From positions 1 to 35,779 of IMG/VR virus record IMGVR_UViG_3300047300_000298: a stretch of DNA of 35,779 bases; one strand, written 5' to 3'. The translations under genes were made by a program, and so were the position numbers. Shown here in pieces: positions 1 to 5,676 of this stretch. Origin of the DNA: a virus. Within the stretch, counting starts at the first letter, position 1. Every line of letters begins with the position of its first letter. The notes under the pieces are model-generated. The model was not told the origin of the DNA, did not search any database, and was given only the letters and a program-made list of their open reading frames with translations.

Positions 1-91
1 CGGCAGCCGGTTCGAGCACCTTCCAGGCACGCTTGGCAAACTCGGCCAAGCTGCGCCTGCACAGCTCACGCTCGACGGCCAGCAGGTCAGC
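1..91. repeat. Terminal direct repeat with 33650-33740 (terL start)
   Basis: These 91 bases match 33650-33740 without a mismatch, and similarity ends abruptly at position 92. The repeat lies in the 5' part of terL. It implies a circular or circularly permuted molecule with a period of 33,649 bp if cassette A is the one used. Confidence 0.9.
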
Positions 92-106
92 CTCAGTCAG
101 GAGCAT
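1..106 (-). CDS. terL: Large terminase subunit, N-terminal fragment (cassette A side)
   Basis: Only the first 35 or so codons are present; the gene runs off the left edge. The reading starts at ATG 106-104 and gives MLLTEADLLAVERELCRR, which continues as the N-terminus of the complete large terminase at 32289-33755. Positions 1-91 are identical to 33650-33740; only the first few codons differ. The start overlaps the end of the small terminase gene by 14 bases, the same arrangement as in the second copy. In a circular molecule this fragment would simply be the start of terL, so it is best read as a redundant contig end and not as a broken gene. Confidence 0.8.
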   Translation of the reverse strand, partial: MLLTEADLLAVERELCRRSLAEFAKRAWKVLEPAA

Positions 107-578
107 TGGCATCCTTGGCCGCGATGATCTGCGCCAGCACGTCTGTTGACAGCTTGGAAGCGTCAATTGTCTGCACTTGCAGCGGGTTTTCCTTGTCGCC
201 CGCCAACTCCAGCCGGTCGCCGTATTTCTTCGGGGCCAGCTTGGACAGAAGCCACTTTCGGCTGTCCACTTGCAGTTTGCGCTGTTGGATGGCCTGCCAG
301 TCGCGCTTTCCGTCTCCAGTCTCAGGGACTTCGCCGTCGGCCAGCTCCAGCACCTCATTCGCCATGCGCTCGATCAGGTCTTCCCTCGCGTGCGCGTAGT
401 CTTCCGCAAGTTTCGCGTCAGCATCCACCCATCGGTTGAAAGTGCTCTGCGGAACTCCTGCGGCTTGGCAGGCTTTGAAAGCGCTCAGGCCGTCTCTCAT
501 CCCTTGCAGGACAGCTTGACAGATTGCGGCTTTGTCTCTTTCTGGCTTAGCTGTCTTTTCAGTGCGTTTTGTTGCCAT
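93..578 (-). CDS. terS: Terminase small subunit, Sf6 type (cassette A)
   Basis: This 161-residue protein recognises phage DNA and loads the large terminase during headful packaging. A helix-turn-helix lies at about residues 20-52, and the segment RKWLLSKLAPKKYGDRL (about 107-123) matches the Sf6 gp1-type small terminase signature. The C-terminus (DVLAQIIAAKDA) resembles the C-terminus of the otherwise unrelated small terminase at 33736-34224, suggesting a conserved contact with the shared large terminase. The start ATG (576-578) has a strong GGGGAG ribosome binding site and overlaps the end of the methyltransferase gene. The gene ends 14 bases inside terL. Function follows from family and position. 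Confidence 0.85.
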   Translation of the reverse strand: MATKRTEKTAKPERDKAAICQAVLQGMRDGLSAFKACQAAGVPQSTFNRWVDADAKLAEDYAHAREDLIERMANEVLELADGEVPETGDGKRDWQAIQQRKLQVDSRKWLLSKLAPKKYGDRLELAGDKENPLQVQTIDASKLSTDVLAQIIAAKDANAPD

Positions 579-1311
579 AAATCTCCCCTTGCGTCAGCAC
601 TCGCATTGCTCTTGCAGCCACTGCTGGAACCCATCCATTGCCAGTGGTTTTGAGTCCGTCCATCCCTCTGGCCACATCATCAGGATTTCTTGGCATCTTG
701 GCGTAGTCATCCGCTGATAAAGTCGCATCAATTGCTCTTGCAAATTGCCGTCTGCGTGATTCTTTCGGATCAACTTCAATGGGTTTCGGAAAGTCCAAGC
801 CTTCCAGCTCTGCGCTGTCGGTGTAAGCAACCATGTAAAACCGTGCTCTGTGATGCGCTGCTCCAACGGTTGACGCATAGAACACTCCCCATCTTGCATC
901 AAACCCCATTCCGGCCAAGTCTCCGAGAACTCTGCCAAGCCCCCTAGAAGTGAGCATTGGCGAGTTTTCCACAAGGACAATTCTCGGTCGAACTTCACGA
1001 ATGATTCTGGCCATTTCCACCCATAGTCCAGATCGCTCGCCATCCAATCCTGCCCCCCCCCCGCACTGGCTGATGTCTTGGCATGGGAATCCGCCTGTGA
1101 CAACATCGATTGATCCATTCCATGGTTTTCCATCAAAGGTTCTGACGTCATCCCAGACTGGGAATTGTTCGATGACTCCATCACGCATTCTGTCAAGCAT
1201 GATCTGACGCGCTCCGGAATCAACTTCAACAGCGCAGACGGTGCGCCATCCAAGCAGCTTTCCTGCCAAGACGCTGCCACCCCCTCCTGCAAATAATGCC
1301 AGCTCATTCAT
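559..1311 (-). CDS. DNA C5-cytosine methyltransferase (cassette A)
   Basis: This 250-residue protein should transfer a methyl group from S-adenosylmethionine to cytosine C5. Visible motifs are the cofactor loop LALFAGGGG (I, residues 4-12), the catalytic GGFPCQ with Cys77 (IV), ENSP at 115-118 (VI, where ENV is usual), HHRARFYMVA at 153-162 (VIII) and GNGWVPAVA from 224 (X). The stretch between VIII and X is short, so the target-recognition region is small. ATG 1311 is preferred over the upstream GTG 1317 because AAAGGTG sits just ahead of it. A G10 tract on the coding strand (1053-1062) encodes Gly84-86 just after motif IV, and the frame is intact here. No partner restriction gene is nearby, so this is an orphan phage enzyme, probably protecting against host restriction. 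Confidence 0.88.
   Translation of the reverse strand: MNELALFAGGGGSVLAGKLLGWRTVCAVEVDSGARQIMLDRMRDGVIEQFPVWDDVRTFDGKPWNGSIDVVTGGFPCQDISQCGGGAGLDGERSGLWVEMARIIREVRPRIVLVENSPMLTSRGLGRVLGDLAGMGFDARWGVFYASTVGAAHHRARFYMVAYTDSAELEGLDFPKPIEVDPKESRRRQFARAIDATLSADDYAKMPRNPDDVARGMDGLKTTGNGWVPAVAARAMRVLTQGEIYGNKTH
1053..1062 (-). repeat. G10 homopolymer tract inside the C5-methyltransferase gene
   Basis: Ten consecutive C on the + strand (G on the coding strand) encode glycines 84-86 immediately after the catalytic PCQ loop. The number of bases keeps the frame open. Tracts of this length are classical slipped-strand sites in phase-variable bacterial methyltransferase genes. A one-base change would truncate the enzyme after roughly 90 residues. 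Confidence 0.75.
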
Positions 1312-1320
1312 CGTCACCTT

Positions 1321-1827
1321 TCAAACGTGCTTCCAGGTCTTGCGCGTGATCACCTGCGCGATGGTCATCAGGCTGACGCCGTACTCTGTGGCCAACTTGG
1401 CGTAGCTGATCTGAGGCGATCTTGCGCGGATTTCTAGCACCTGATCTTCGGTCAGCTTTGAGCACCAAATCTGCACGCCTTTTGGCTGCGTGCCATGGCC
1501 GACTTTGTGGGAATTGTTCTCGACTGGCGTGGCGTAGGCCAAATTGGTCAGGCGGTTGTTGGTCTGGTCGCCATCCAAGTGCGCAACCTCCATGCCCTCC
1601 GGGCAGTCACCACAGAAAGCCTGCATCACAGCGCGATGGACTTTCCATTGCTTGACCTTGCCGTCCTTGCGTGCGTTAAACACCATGCGGCCACCATGAT
1701 CAAGGCATGGACTGAGCTGGCGCATTGGCCGCGTGCCTTTGCCAGGGCTGATGCGCCGCACGTTCCCATGGTCTGACACCTCATAGGCCTCAAATCCGGG
1801 TAGTTGCTTCCAGTTTTCTGCGTCCAT
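1321..1827 (-). CDS. HNH homing endonuclease with NUMOD4 domain (cassette A)
   Basis: This is a free-standing homing endonuclease of the I-HmuI kind (168 residues from the chosen start). The NUMOD4 segment WKQLPGFEAYEVSDHGNVRR lies at residues 6-25. The HNH_3 nuclease core follows, with HRAVMQAF at 64-71, VAHLDGD at 81-87 and NNRLTNLAYAT at 90-100. A C-terminal helix-turn-helix lies at about 138-161. The frame extends up to a TTG at 1863 overlapping the rusA stop. I prefer ATG 1827 because a promoter-like sequence lies directly upstream. The gene is present only in cassette A; cassette B has nothing between rusA and its methyltransferase. It is probably a selfish element inserted between rusA and the methyltransferase. 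Confidence 0.85.
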   Translation of the reverse strand: MDAENWKQLPGFEAYEVSDHGNVRRISPGKGTRPMRQLSPCLDHGGRMVFNARKDGKVKQWKVHRAVMQAFCGDCPEGMEVAHLDGDQTNNRLTNLAYATPVENNSHKVGHGTQPKGVQIWCSKLTEDQVLEIRARSPQISYAKLATEYGVSLMTIAQVITRKTWKHV

Positions 1828-1833
1828 GCAACC

Positions 1834-1863
1834 ATTATAAAGCATTGGTGCAACTGTTTTCAA
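1834..1863 (-). promoter_or_regulatory. Candidate sigma70 promoter for the HNH homing endonuclease
   Basis: On the minus strand TTGAAA (1863-1858) is followed after 18 bases by TATAAT (1839-1834). Initiation about seven bases downstream would fall at or near ATG 1827, so the transcript would be leaderless or nearly so. No good Shine-Dalgarno sequence precedes that ATG, which agrees with leaderless translation. The -35 box overlaps the last codons of rusA. Confidence 0.5.
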
Positions 1864-2198
1864 CTGCTTATTTCAACGGAAACGAAGCCTCCAATGCCAT
1901 CGCCTTTCTTGATTGTGAGCGTCCAGTGCTTGTCGTCCACCTTGAGCACGTCGGCCAGGCCATCGAGGCCAGCTTTGATGCGTGCCAGGGCGTTGTCTAG
2001 GTCGTAGGCGCGACGGGTCGGTGGGTAGAACGTGAGCGTCAGGTGCAGGCTGGCTGCCTGGATGGGGCGTGCGCCTTGCTCCATGGCCTGCCAAAAACAG
2101 GCCTCGCGGTAGGCTTTTTTCAGCTTGGCCAGCTTTGCCCAGTGGTTTCTGGCGTTCGGGCTAAGGCCAGTGGGTGGCCAGGGAAGCTTGATGATCAT
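1860..2198 (-). CDS. rusA: RusA-family Holliday junction resolvase
   Basis: This is a 112-residue homodimeric endonuclease that resolves four-way junctions made during phage recombination and replication, before packaging. The family signature is clear: RRAYDLDNALARIKAGLDGL at 62-81 supplies Asp66, Asp68, Asn69 and Lys75, and DD at 88-89 completes the acidic metal site. Length is typical of the family (about 120). It is preceded by an overlapping DUF6378-type gene and is the last gene shared by both cassettes. A second, 5'-truncated copy at the right window edge differs at the C-terminus (GGFVSVEISS here). The junction between common sequence and cassette-specific sequence therefore falls inside the last 15 or so codons. 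Confidence 0.92.
   Translation of the reverse strand: MIIKLPWPPTGLSPNARNHWAKLAKLKKAYREACFWQAMEQGARPIQAASLHLTLTFYPPTRRAYDLDNALARIKAGLDGLADVLKVDDKHWTLTIKKGDGIGGFVSVEISS
1900..2188. repeat. Direct repeat with 35491-35779 (rusA)
   Basis: By eye this stretch aligns without gaps to 35491-35779 with about five substitutions. The final 127 bases (2062-2188 and 35653-35779) are identical, and the window then ends. The offset is 33,591 bp, the circular length if cassette B is used. Confidence 0.9.
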
Positions 2199-2473
2199 GC
2201 GTCGTCCTGCTTGGCCTCTTCCAGGCGCTCGGCAACCAGAGTGGCATACCCTGCAATGTCCACCCAGTTGTCGATATATGTCGGGTCGCCGTTCAAAACG
2301 CGTGCGATCTTGTGGGCGATCATTTCCAGAGCCTCACGTCCAGTTGCGCCGAGGTTGTTCCACCCGTCGGTTTTTTTCATCACGCGCTTGATCTCTTGAG
2401 AGATTCGAGCATGGTCTTTGAATTGGCCATACCGTGCTCCGCGCTCGGCCAGGGTTGCTTTGACGTCGGTCAT
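2195..2473 (-). CDS. Conserved phage protein, DUF6378-like
   Basis: This 92-residue protein reads LAERGARYGQFKDHARIS, then MIAHKIARVLNGDP and DNWVDIAGYATLVAERL. That pattern is common in small phage proteins, which I recognise as the DUF6378 group. The family has no established activity known to me; the conserved acidic and histidine residues would fit a small hydrolase, but that is a guess. The start ATG 2473 shares ATGA with the stop of the upstream Ref-like nuclease, and its own end overlaps the start of rusA, so the genes are translationally coupled. An in-frame extension upstream to 2590 is rejected because it lies wholly inside the nuclease gene. Confidence 0.75.
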   Translation of the reverse strand: MTDVKATLAERGARYGQFKDHARISQEIKRVMKKTDGWNNLGATGREALEMIAHKIARVLNGDPTYIDNWVDIAGYATLVAERLEEAKQDDA

Positions 2474-2751
2474 TTCAGTCTCTCCAGTGTGTCGGCCAGC
2501 AGATCGGTCTCGGTGAATCCGTAATGCTTGGCAAAGCCCTTGGTGCCAAGGCCATGCACGCCGGTGTTGCCACGGTGGTGCTCTGGGCACAGTGGGATGA
2601 CGTCCATGTGCTTGGCACGCTGACCCATTCCGGTTCCGTGGCGAGGGTGGTGCAGCTCAGCAGGCGTTGCGCCGTAGCCCAATCGGTGGCAGACGGCACA
2701 ACCAAGGTCTGCAACCCGGCTCATGTGCTTGCGCTCTGCGATTGTGGTCAT
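2470..2751 (-). CDS. Ref-like, RecA-dependent HNH nuclease
   Basis: This 93-residue protein matches the phage P1 Ref family, a nuclease that cuts DNA at RecA filaments and enhances recombination. Paired cysteines CAVC (18-21), the HNH-type AELHHPRHGTGMGQR (31-45), PLCPEHH (53-59) and a closing histidine (GVH, 64-66) give zinc and catalytic ligands in family order. It lies between NinB and RusA, in a block of recombination functions. It overlaps both neighbours by a few bases (ATGA type). The family assignment rests on motif order, not on a database search. Confidence 0.82.
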   Translation of the reverse strand: MTTIAERKHMSRVADLGCAVCHRLGYGATPAELHHPRHGTGMGQRAKHMDVIPLCPEHHRGNTGVHGLGTKGFAKHYGFTETDLLADTLERLK

Positions 2752-3449
2752 TTCGTCATCACCTGGTAGTCGTGGAAAACATAGCCCTTGCTGGCATCGC
2801 CAACCTTGTGAGCCTTCACCCAGACATTCTTGCCGCTTTTCAGCCTGCGAATGTGGCCGCGACGGTCGTGCAGGCGCGGTGAGGCGTGCGTGCCACCTTG
2901 GCTTTCAGACCGCGGCTTGGCAGGCTGGATGATGACCGTGTGCCAGTCATAGGTTGGCAGCTTGCCTTCAGCGATCTTGCGCCGGTTGGTAAATGTCTGT
3001 TTGACCTCTGGCCGGTAGCTTTCGCAGCCAGTGTCCATGCTTTCCAGCCACTTGGACATGGTGGCCAGCATGATTTCGGCTACATCTCGCGGCAGATCGT
3101 CGCCTTCGTCCACCGGGCCGTATTTGATTTGTCCGTCCTCGATCAGGTAGACCATCGGCGGGAAGGTGGTGTACTTGCCAGGCTGTCCCTTGCTCAGGTC
3201 GAGCACGATGCCTTCTTCTGGGTCGCCACCAGACGCCAGCATCATCATTTCGTAGCGTTCGTGGTTTCCAGACTTTCCAGACCAGAGCACAAGATTTTTC
3301 TCGAACGGTGGTCGGTGCGTGGCCAGGTTGTCGATCTTGATGCCTGTGGACAAGTCGGCGCTGGAGATGTCAAACCACTGCATTTCGGTCGGGTCGAAGC
3401 CTGCCGAGATGACCGATTTCATGATTGATCGCACAAATGCTGTCGTCAT
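2748..3449 (-). CDS. Conserved phage protein of unknown function
   Basis: This 233-residue protein has no catalytic motif that I recognise. The C-terminal 50 residues (THASPRLHDRRGHIRRL, then SGKNVWVKAHKVG) resemble a basic tail seen on several unrelated phage proteins, where a variable region is followed by RRGH..R.L.SGK.VWV. Its basic character would suit nucleic-acid contact. A GGAGA ribosome binding site sits eight bases before ATG 3449. Both ends overlap neighbours by ATGA, placing it firmly in the replication/recombination operon between NinB and the Ref-like nuclease. An alternative start at residue 10 is possible but has a poorer binding site. Confidence 0.8.
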   Translation of the reverse strand: MTTAFVRSIMKSVISAGFDPTEMQWFDISSADLSTGIKIDNLATHRPPFEKNLVLWSGKSGNHERYEMMMLASGGDPEEGIVLDLSKGQPGKYTTFPPMVYLIEDGQIKYGPVDEGDDLPRDVAEIMLATMSKWLESMDTGCESYRPEVKQTFTNRRKIAEGKLPTYDWHTVIIQPAKPRSESQGGTHASPRLHDRRGHIRRLKSGKNVWVKAHKVGDASKGYVFHDYQVMTK

Positions 3450-3883
3450 GTGATCTCTCCGGTGTCTTGGTCAATGAACTCTGGTGCGGTGAACTTCACG
3501 CCTTGCTGCGCACCGAAAGCCTCGATCAAGTCTTGCAGCTCGCACATCTCTGGCTTCGTCATGTTGCTGGTGGACTTTCCCAAGGCAACAAAGCCACCGT
3601 CGATGCCTGGCACGACGTCCTGCTTGGTCAAGGCAGCGGTCAGCACGTCCTTCCAGTTTTCAGGAGTCAGCTTCCTGCCGTACCAGTTAACCTGCTTGCT
3701 GACGTCTGTCAGCATGGCCCAGAGCCTGCGGTTTTGTTCCAGGCTGCGGGTTTCCTTTTTGACTTCGACGACCATCCGGTGGCCAGCCATCAGGGACGCC
3801 TTGATCAAAGGCCAGATTTGTTGCGTCAGGACTTTGTGAGCCTGGACTGGCTCGAACAGCGTGATCTTGATGCGTTCACTCAT
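3446..3883 (-). CDS. ninB: NinB-family recombination protein (lambda Orf-like)
   Basis: This 145-residue protein belongs to the NinB/Orf group, recombination mediators that bind single-stranded DNA and SSB and stand in for RecFOR. The signature RSLEQNRRLWAMLTDVS, then WYGRKLTPENWKD, then GGFVALGKSTSNMTKPEM and a final IEAFGAQQGV are in family order. ATG 3883 is chosen because GGGAGG lies seven bases ahead; the frame continues upstream to 3913 without a better signal. It overlaps the gene above by eight bases and the gene below by four. Together with ERF, exonuclease and SSB on the other strand it completes a phage-encoded recombination set. Confidence 0.88.
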   Translation of the reverse strand: MSERIKITLFEPVQAHKVLTQQIWPLIKASLMAGHRMVVEVKKETRSLEQNRRLWAMLTDVSKQVNWYGRKLTPENWKDVLTAALTKQDVVPGIDGGFVALGKSTSNMTKPEMCELQDLIEAFGAQQGVKFTAPEFIDQDTGEIT

Positions 3884-4139
3884 GCCCATCCCTCCCGGAC
3901 TGCAATCCAGCACTCGTCGATGCTGAGGGGCGTTTCGTCAATGCCTGGCGCACGGACTCCAAGATGCGCTCCCGGCCAGGGTTCTGTGGAAATCTGTCGA
4001 TGGCCGCTAGCATTGCCGCAGCTTGTCTCTTGTCTGGCCTGGTGCTGAGTACCAGCCTGCAGCAGCACGCCACGCATCTGAACGAATACGCCCCACTGCT
4101 GGGCCGTTGTCTCGATGATTCGCATTGTTTGCATTTCAT
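3876..4139 (-). CDS. Small cysteine-rich phage protein
   Basis: This is an 87-residue conserved small phage protein of unknown function. The N-terminus carries CKQC (3-6) and CVACCC (22-27), a plausible zinc site, followed by RLVLSTRPDKRQAAAMLAAI and RERILESVRQALTKRP. I have seen similar sequences beside NinB in other phages and chose this frame over a competing one (3880-4206) for that reason. ATG 4139 overlaps the stop of the P-like gene (ATGA), and the gene ends eight bases inside ninB, so it is coupled on both sides. Confidence 0.75.
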   Translation of the reverse strand: MKCKQCESSRQRPSSGAYSFRCVACCCRLVLSTRPDKRQAAAMLAAIDRFPQNPGRERILESVRQALTKRPSASTSAGLQSGRDGHE

Positions 4140-4531
4140 GCCTCGCCCTTGTACTGTTTGCGCAGTTCTGCCAGTTTTGCCAGCGCAGTCTGTTTGTTTC
4201 GCTCAATTTCGTCTTTTTCTCGTTGCGTCAGTTGTTTTTCAATGGCCACCACTGGTTTGCGTGGGATTTCAGGGCCAGCGTTGCACAGGTTCCTGAACTT
4301 GATCGCGCTAGGCACAAATTCGCCGTCTAGCTTTTCAATGGCGAAATCCATGCTTGGCCTGTAAGTCAGAAAAGTGCCAAGCTGCTTTTTCCATTCCTGC
4401 CGCACAAAGCCTGGGTCAATGCCGTCAAAGTGACGATTGAAAGTCGCTCCGAAGATGGCCATCATCCTGCCGAAGATGTAGTCCAGCCCTTGATCGGGTG
4501 TGCAGAAGTCAGTTTCCGAGTAGTTTGACAT
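4136..4531 (-). CDS. Phage replication protein P-like (helicase loader candidate)
   Basis: This 131-residue protein directly follows the replication initiator, as lambda P follows O. The sequence IFGRMMAIFGATFNRHF, then EWKKQLGTFLTY, then FVPSAIKFRNLCNAGP resembles the core of the lambda P family, where the final segment reads (L/P)PS..QF...C. It would bring the host DnaB helicase to the origin. The C-terminus is a charged helix (QREKDEIERNKQTALAKL). ATG 4531 is supported by GGAGG eight bases upstream, in preference to an in-frame ATG at 4555. The P assignment is moderate; the position supports it strongly. Confidence 0.65.
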   Translation of the reverse strand: MSNYSETDFCTPDQGLDYIFGRMMAIFGATFNRHFDGIDPGFVRQEWKKQLGTFLTYRPSMDFAIEKLDGEFVPSAIKFRNLCNAGPEIPRKPVVAIEKQLTQREKDEIERNKQTALAKLAELRKQYKGEA

Positions 4532-5231
4532 CGTTGCCACCTCCGATAAGTCCACGGGTCAGGCCAGAGGCCACGCGCTGGTTCATTTGCCCGGTCTGGC
4601 TAAGGTTTTTGTCGGCCACCCAGTCTGCTTTGAACGACTGCCAGTTGCGGGTGATGCATTCACGCAAAGCTGCCTCCAATGGCCAGCCTGCCTTGTCTGC
4701 TTCACGCTGGATGCCATCAATGACGGTCTGCGTGACCTGGGCTTTCTTGGCTTTCCGGTGTCTTACGAAATCTTGCCAAACAGAATCAGACACGCCGACA
4801 GGCGATGCAACGACAGTGGCTCTTTGTCTTTTTACTGGTTCTTGGTTATTGGTTATTGGTTCTTGGTTAGCATCAAAAACATGTTCGTCCGCATTGCGTT
4901 CGCTATGCGTTCGCATTGCCTTCGCATTGCTCCAGCGTGCATTTGCAGCTTTTTGGGCTTTTTCTGCCTTCTCGTGGTAGTCGGCAATCTCTTTGTCGCA
5001 TCGTGTGTGATGCCAGCCATCTGGTGATTCGGTGAAGAAGTGGCGCAGAAGCAAACGCACGGTTTTTTCATCCGAACGCATTGCAAACGCAACGTCCTCA
5101 AAATCACTGCTGATCGGGGATTCGCTGGTGTAGTAGGCCCACAACATCCTGAGATATGTGGCCAACTGATGGTCATCAAGGTGCGTGGTGTCCTTGATGA
5201 AATCACCTATGTGGTGCTGGTAATAGTGCAT
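4509..5231 (-). CDS. Replication initiator, DUF1376 (YdaU-like)
   Basis: This 240-residue protein has the DUF1376 N-terminal domain (MHYYQHHIGDFIKDTTHLDD..LATYLRMLWAYY), found in phage replication proteins that occupy the position of lambda O. A low-complexity linker (about residues 95-135) follows. The C-terminal domain reads VWQDFVRHRKAKKAQVTQ, then WPLEAALRECITRNWQSF, typical of these initiators. The linker is encoded by tandem DNA repeats (4888-4931 and 4837-4870), as the lambda origin lies within O. A good AAGGTGAG site precedes ATG 5231. It overlaps the P-like gene by 23 bases. Acting as an origin-binding protein is inferred. Confidence 0.82.
   Translation of the reverse strand: MHYYQHHIGDFIKDTTHLDDHQLATYLRMLWAYYTSESPISSDFEDVAFAMRSDEKTVRLLLRHFFTESPDGWHHTRCDKEIADYHEKAEKAQKAANARWSNAKAMRTHSERNADEHVFDANQEPITNNQEPVKRQRATVVASPVGVSDSVWQDFVRHRKAKKAQVTQTVIDGIQREADKAGWPLEAALRECITRNWQSFKADWVADKNLSQTGQMNQRVASGLTRGLIGGGNDVKLLGN
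4837..4870. repeat. A+T-rich heptamer repeats beside the iterons
   Basis: Four head-to-tail copies of GGTTMTT (GGTTCTT, GGTTATT, GGTTATT, GGTTCTT) plus a partial fifth occupy this stretch. They lie about 17 bases from the iteron block, within the same initiator gene. The composition would suit a DNA-unwinding element. They encode the repetitive NQEPITNNQEP of the linker. Confidence 0.6.
4888..4931. repeat. Four tandem 11-bp iterons, candidate replication origin
   Basis: Four exact-length copies run head to tail: TCCGCATTGCG, TTCGCTATGCG, TTCGCATTGCC, TTCGCATTGCT. The consensus is TTCGCATTGC plus one base. Eleven bases is about one helical turn, so sites would face the same side of DNA. The unit is not a multiple of three although it lies in coding sequence, which argues for a DNA role and not a peptide repeat. 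A related GAACGCATTGCAA occurs at about 5074-5086. Location inside the initiator gene copies the lambda O/ori arrangement. Confidence 0.65.
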
Positions 5232-5334
5232 TGCTCACCTTACGTTCTCGGTTGTCGTTACTGAAGAAATCATCGGCAGGACGGTAACGAGTCGTCTTTT
5301 CGGGAGCTACCCTAGCCGCTGATTTGAATTTCAT
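5203..5334 (-). CDS. Small ORF between the regulator and the replication initiator
   Basis: This is a 43-codon frame starting at ATG 5334, six bases after the stop of the Cro-like gene, with AGGT a few bases ahead. The peptide begins MKFKSAARVAPEKTTRYRPA and continues DDFFSNDNRERK; it has no motif I recognise. It fills the otherwise empty 109-base gap and overlaps the initiator start by 29 bases, the tight packing seen throughout this operon. It could be a small regulatory protein in the position of lambda cII, or a leader frame; there is no evidence for either. Confidence 0.45.
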   Translation of the reverse strand: MKFKSAARVAPEKTTRYRPADDFFSNDNRERKVSNALLPAPHR

Positions 5335-5340
5335 CTTACC

Positions 5341-5553
5341 TCAGACCAGTAAGCCATTCAAGGACTTTCTGAAGGCCGCGCCGAACTTCTTTTCCAGCAC
5401 TGGCCGCCACTTGTGGGCCACGCCGTTGACGCGCCACATCTGCACGGCAGGGCCGCTTGGCGCACCAAGGGCCTTGGCCAGCTTGGTGTAGCTGCCAGCC
5501 TGCTTGTGCGCGAAGGCATAGACCTGGTTGAAATACTGATCGTCTTTGTTCAT
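5341..5553 (-). CDS. Cro/YdaS-like DNA-binding regulator
   Basis: This 70-residue protein has a helix-turn-helix at about 18-48: YTKLAKALGAPSGPAVQMW followed by GVAHKWRPVLEKKFG, the pattern of YdaS/Cro-like phage repressors. It is the first gene of the leftward replication and late operon, divergent from the ERF gene, which is the expected place for Cro. No Shine-Dalgarno sequence precedes ATG 5553, while a TATAGT box lies nine bases upstream, so its mRNA may be leaderless. No CI partner is present in the window. It probably binds the repeats at 5558-5568 and 5605-5615. Confidence 0.7.
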   Translation of the reverse strand: MNKDDQYFNQVYAFAHKQAGSYTKLAKALGAPSGPAVQMWRVNGVAHKWRPVLEKKFGAAFRKSLNGLLV

Positions 5554-5676
5554 GGGTCTGGACTATAACACAAAAATGTAACAGCCTAAAAAATATTTTT
5601 TTGACTGGACTATAAAATTCTTTTTTTATGGTGTATGATTCGTTTCACCAACAACCACCCACGAAAGGTAAACACG
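5554..5676. promoter_or_regulatory. Divergent control region with duplicated 11-bp operator-like site
   Basis: This A+T-rich region separates the two main transcription units. CTGGACTATAA occurs at 5558-5568 and again at 5605-5615, 47 bp apart in direct orientation. Each copy contains TATAGT on the minus strand, a possible -10 for leftward transcription, with no clear -35. On the plus strand TATGAT (5634-5639) is a fair -10 for the ERF operon, and TTGACT at 5601-5606 is too far away to be its partner. Binding of the Cro-like protein to the repeats is inferred. Confidence 0.6.

Noticed and set aside
1-91. True physical terminal repeats (as in T7) at the window ends
   Set aside because: The left end repeats terL and the right end repeats rusA, each with an internal site and not with one another, so the ends are not a direct terminal repeat of a linear genome.
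3880-4206. Competing minus-strand frame of 108 codons overlapping the cysteine-rich gene
   Set aside because: The 3876-4139 frame has better coupling to its neighbours (ATGA) and a familiar conserved sequence; the competitor overlaps two real genes.
5601-5632. TTGACT (5601-5606) as -35 of the ERF promoter
   Set aside because: The distance to TATGGT is 20 and to TATGAT 27 bases, outside the useful range; it overlaps the operator-like repeat instead.
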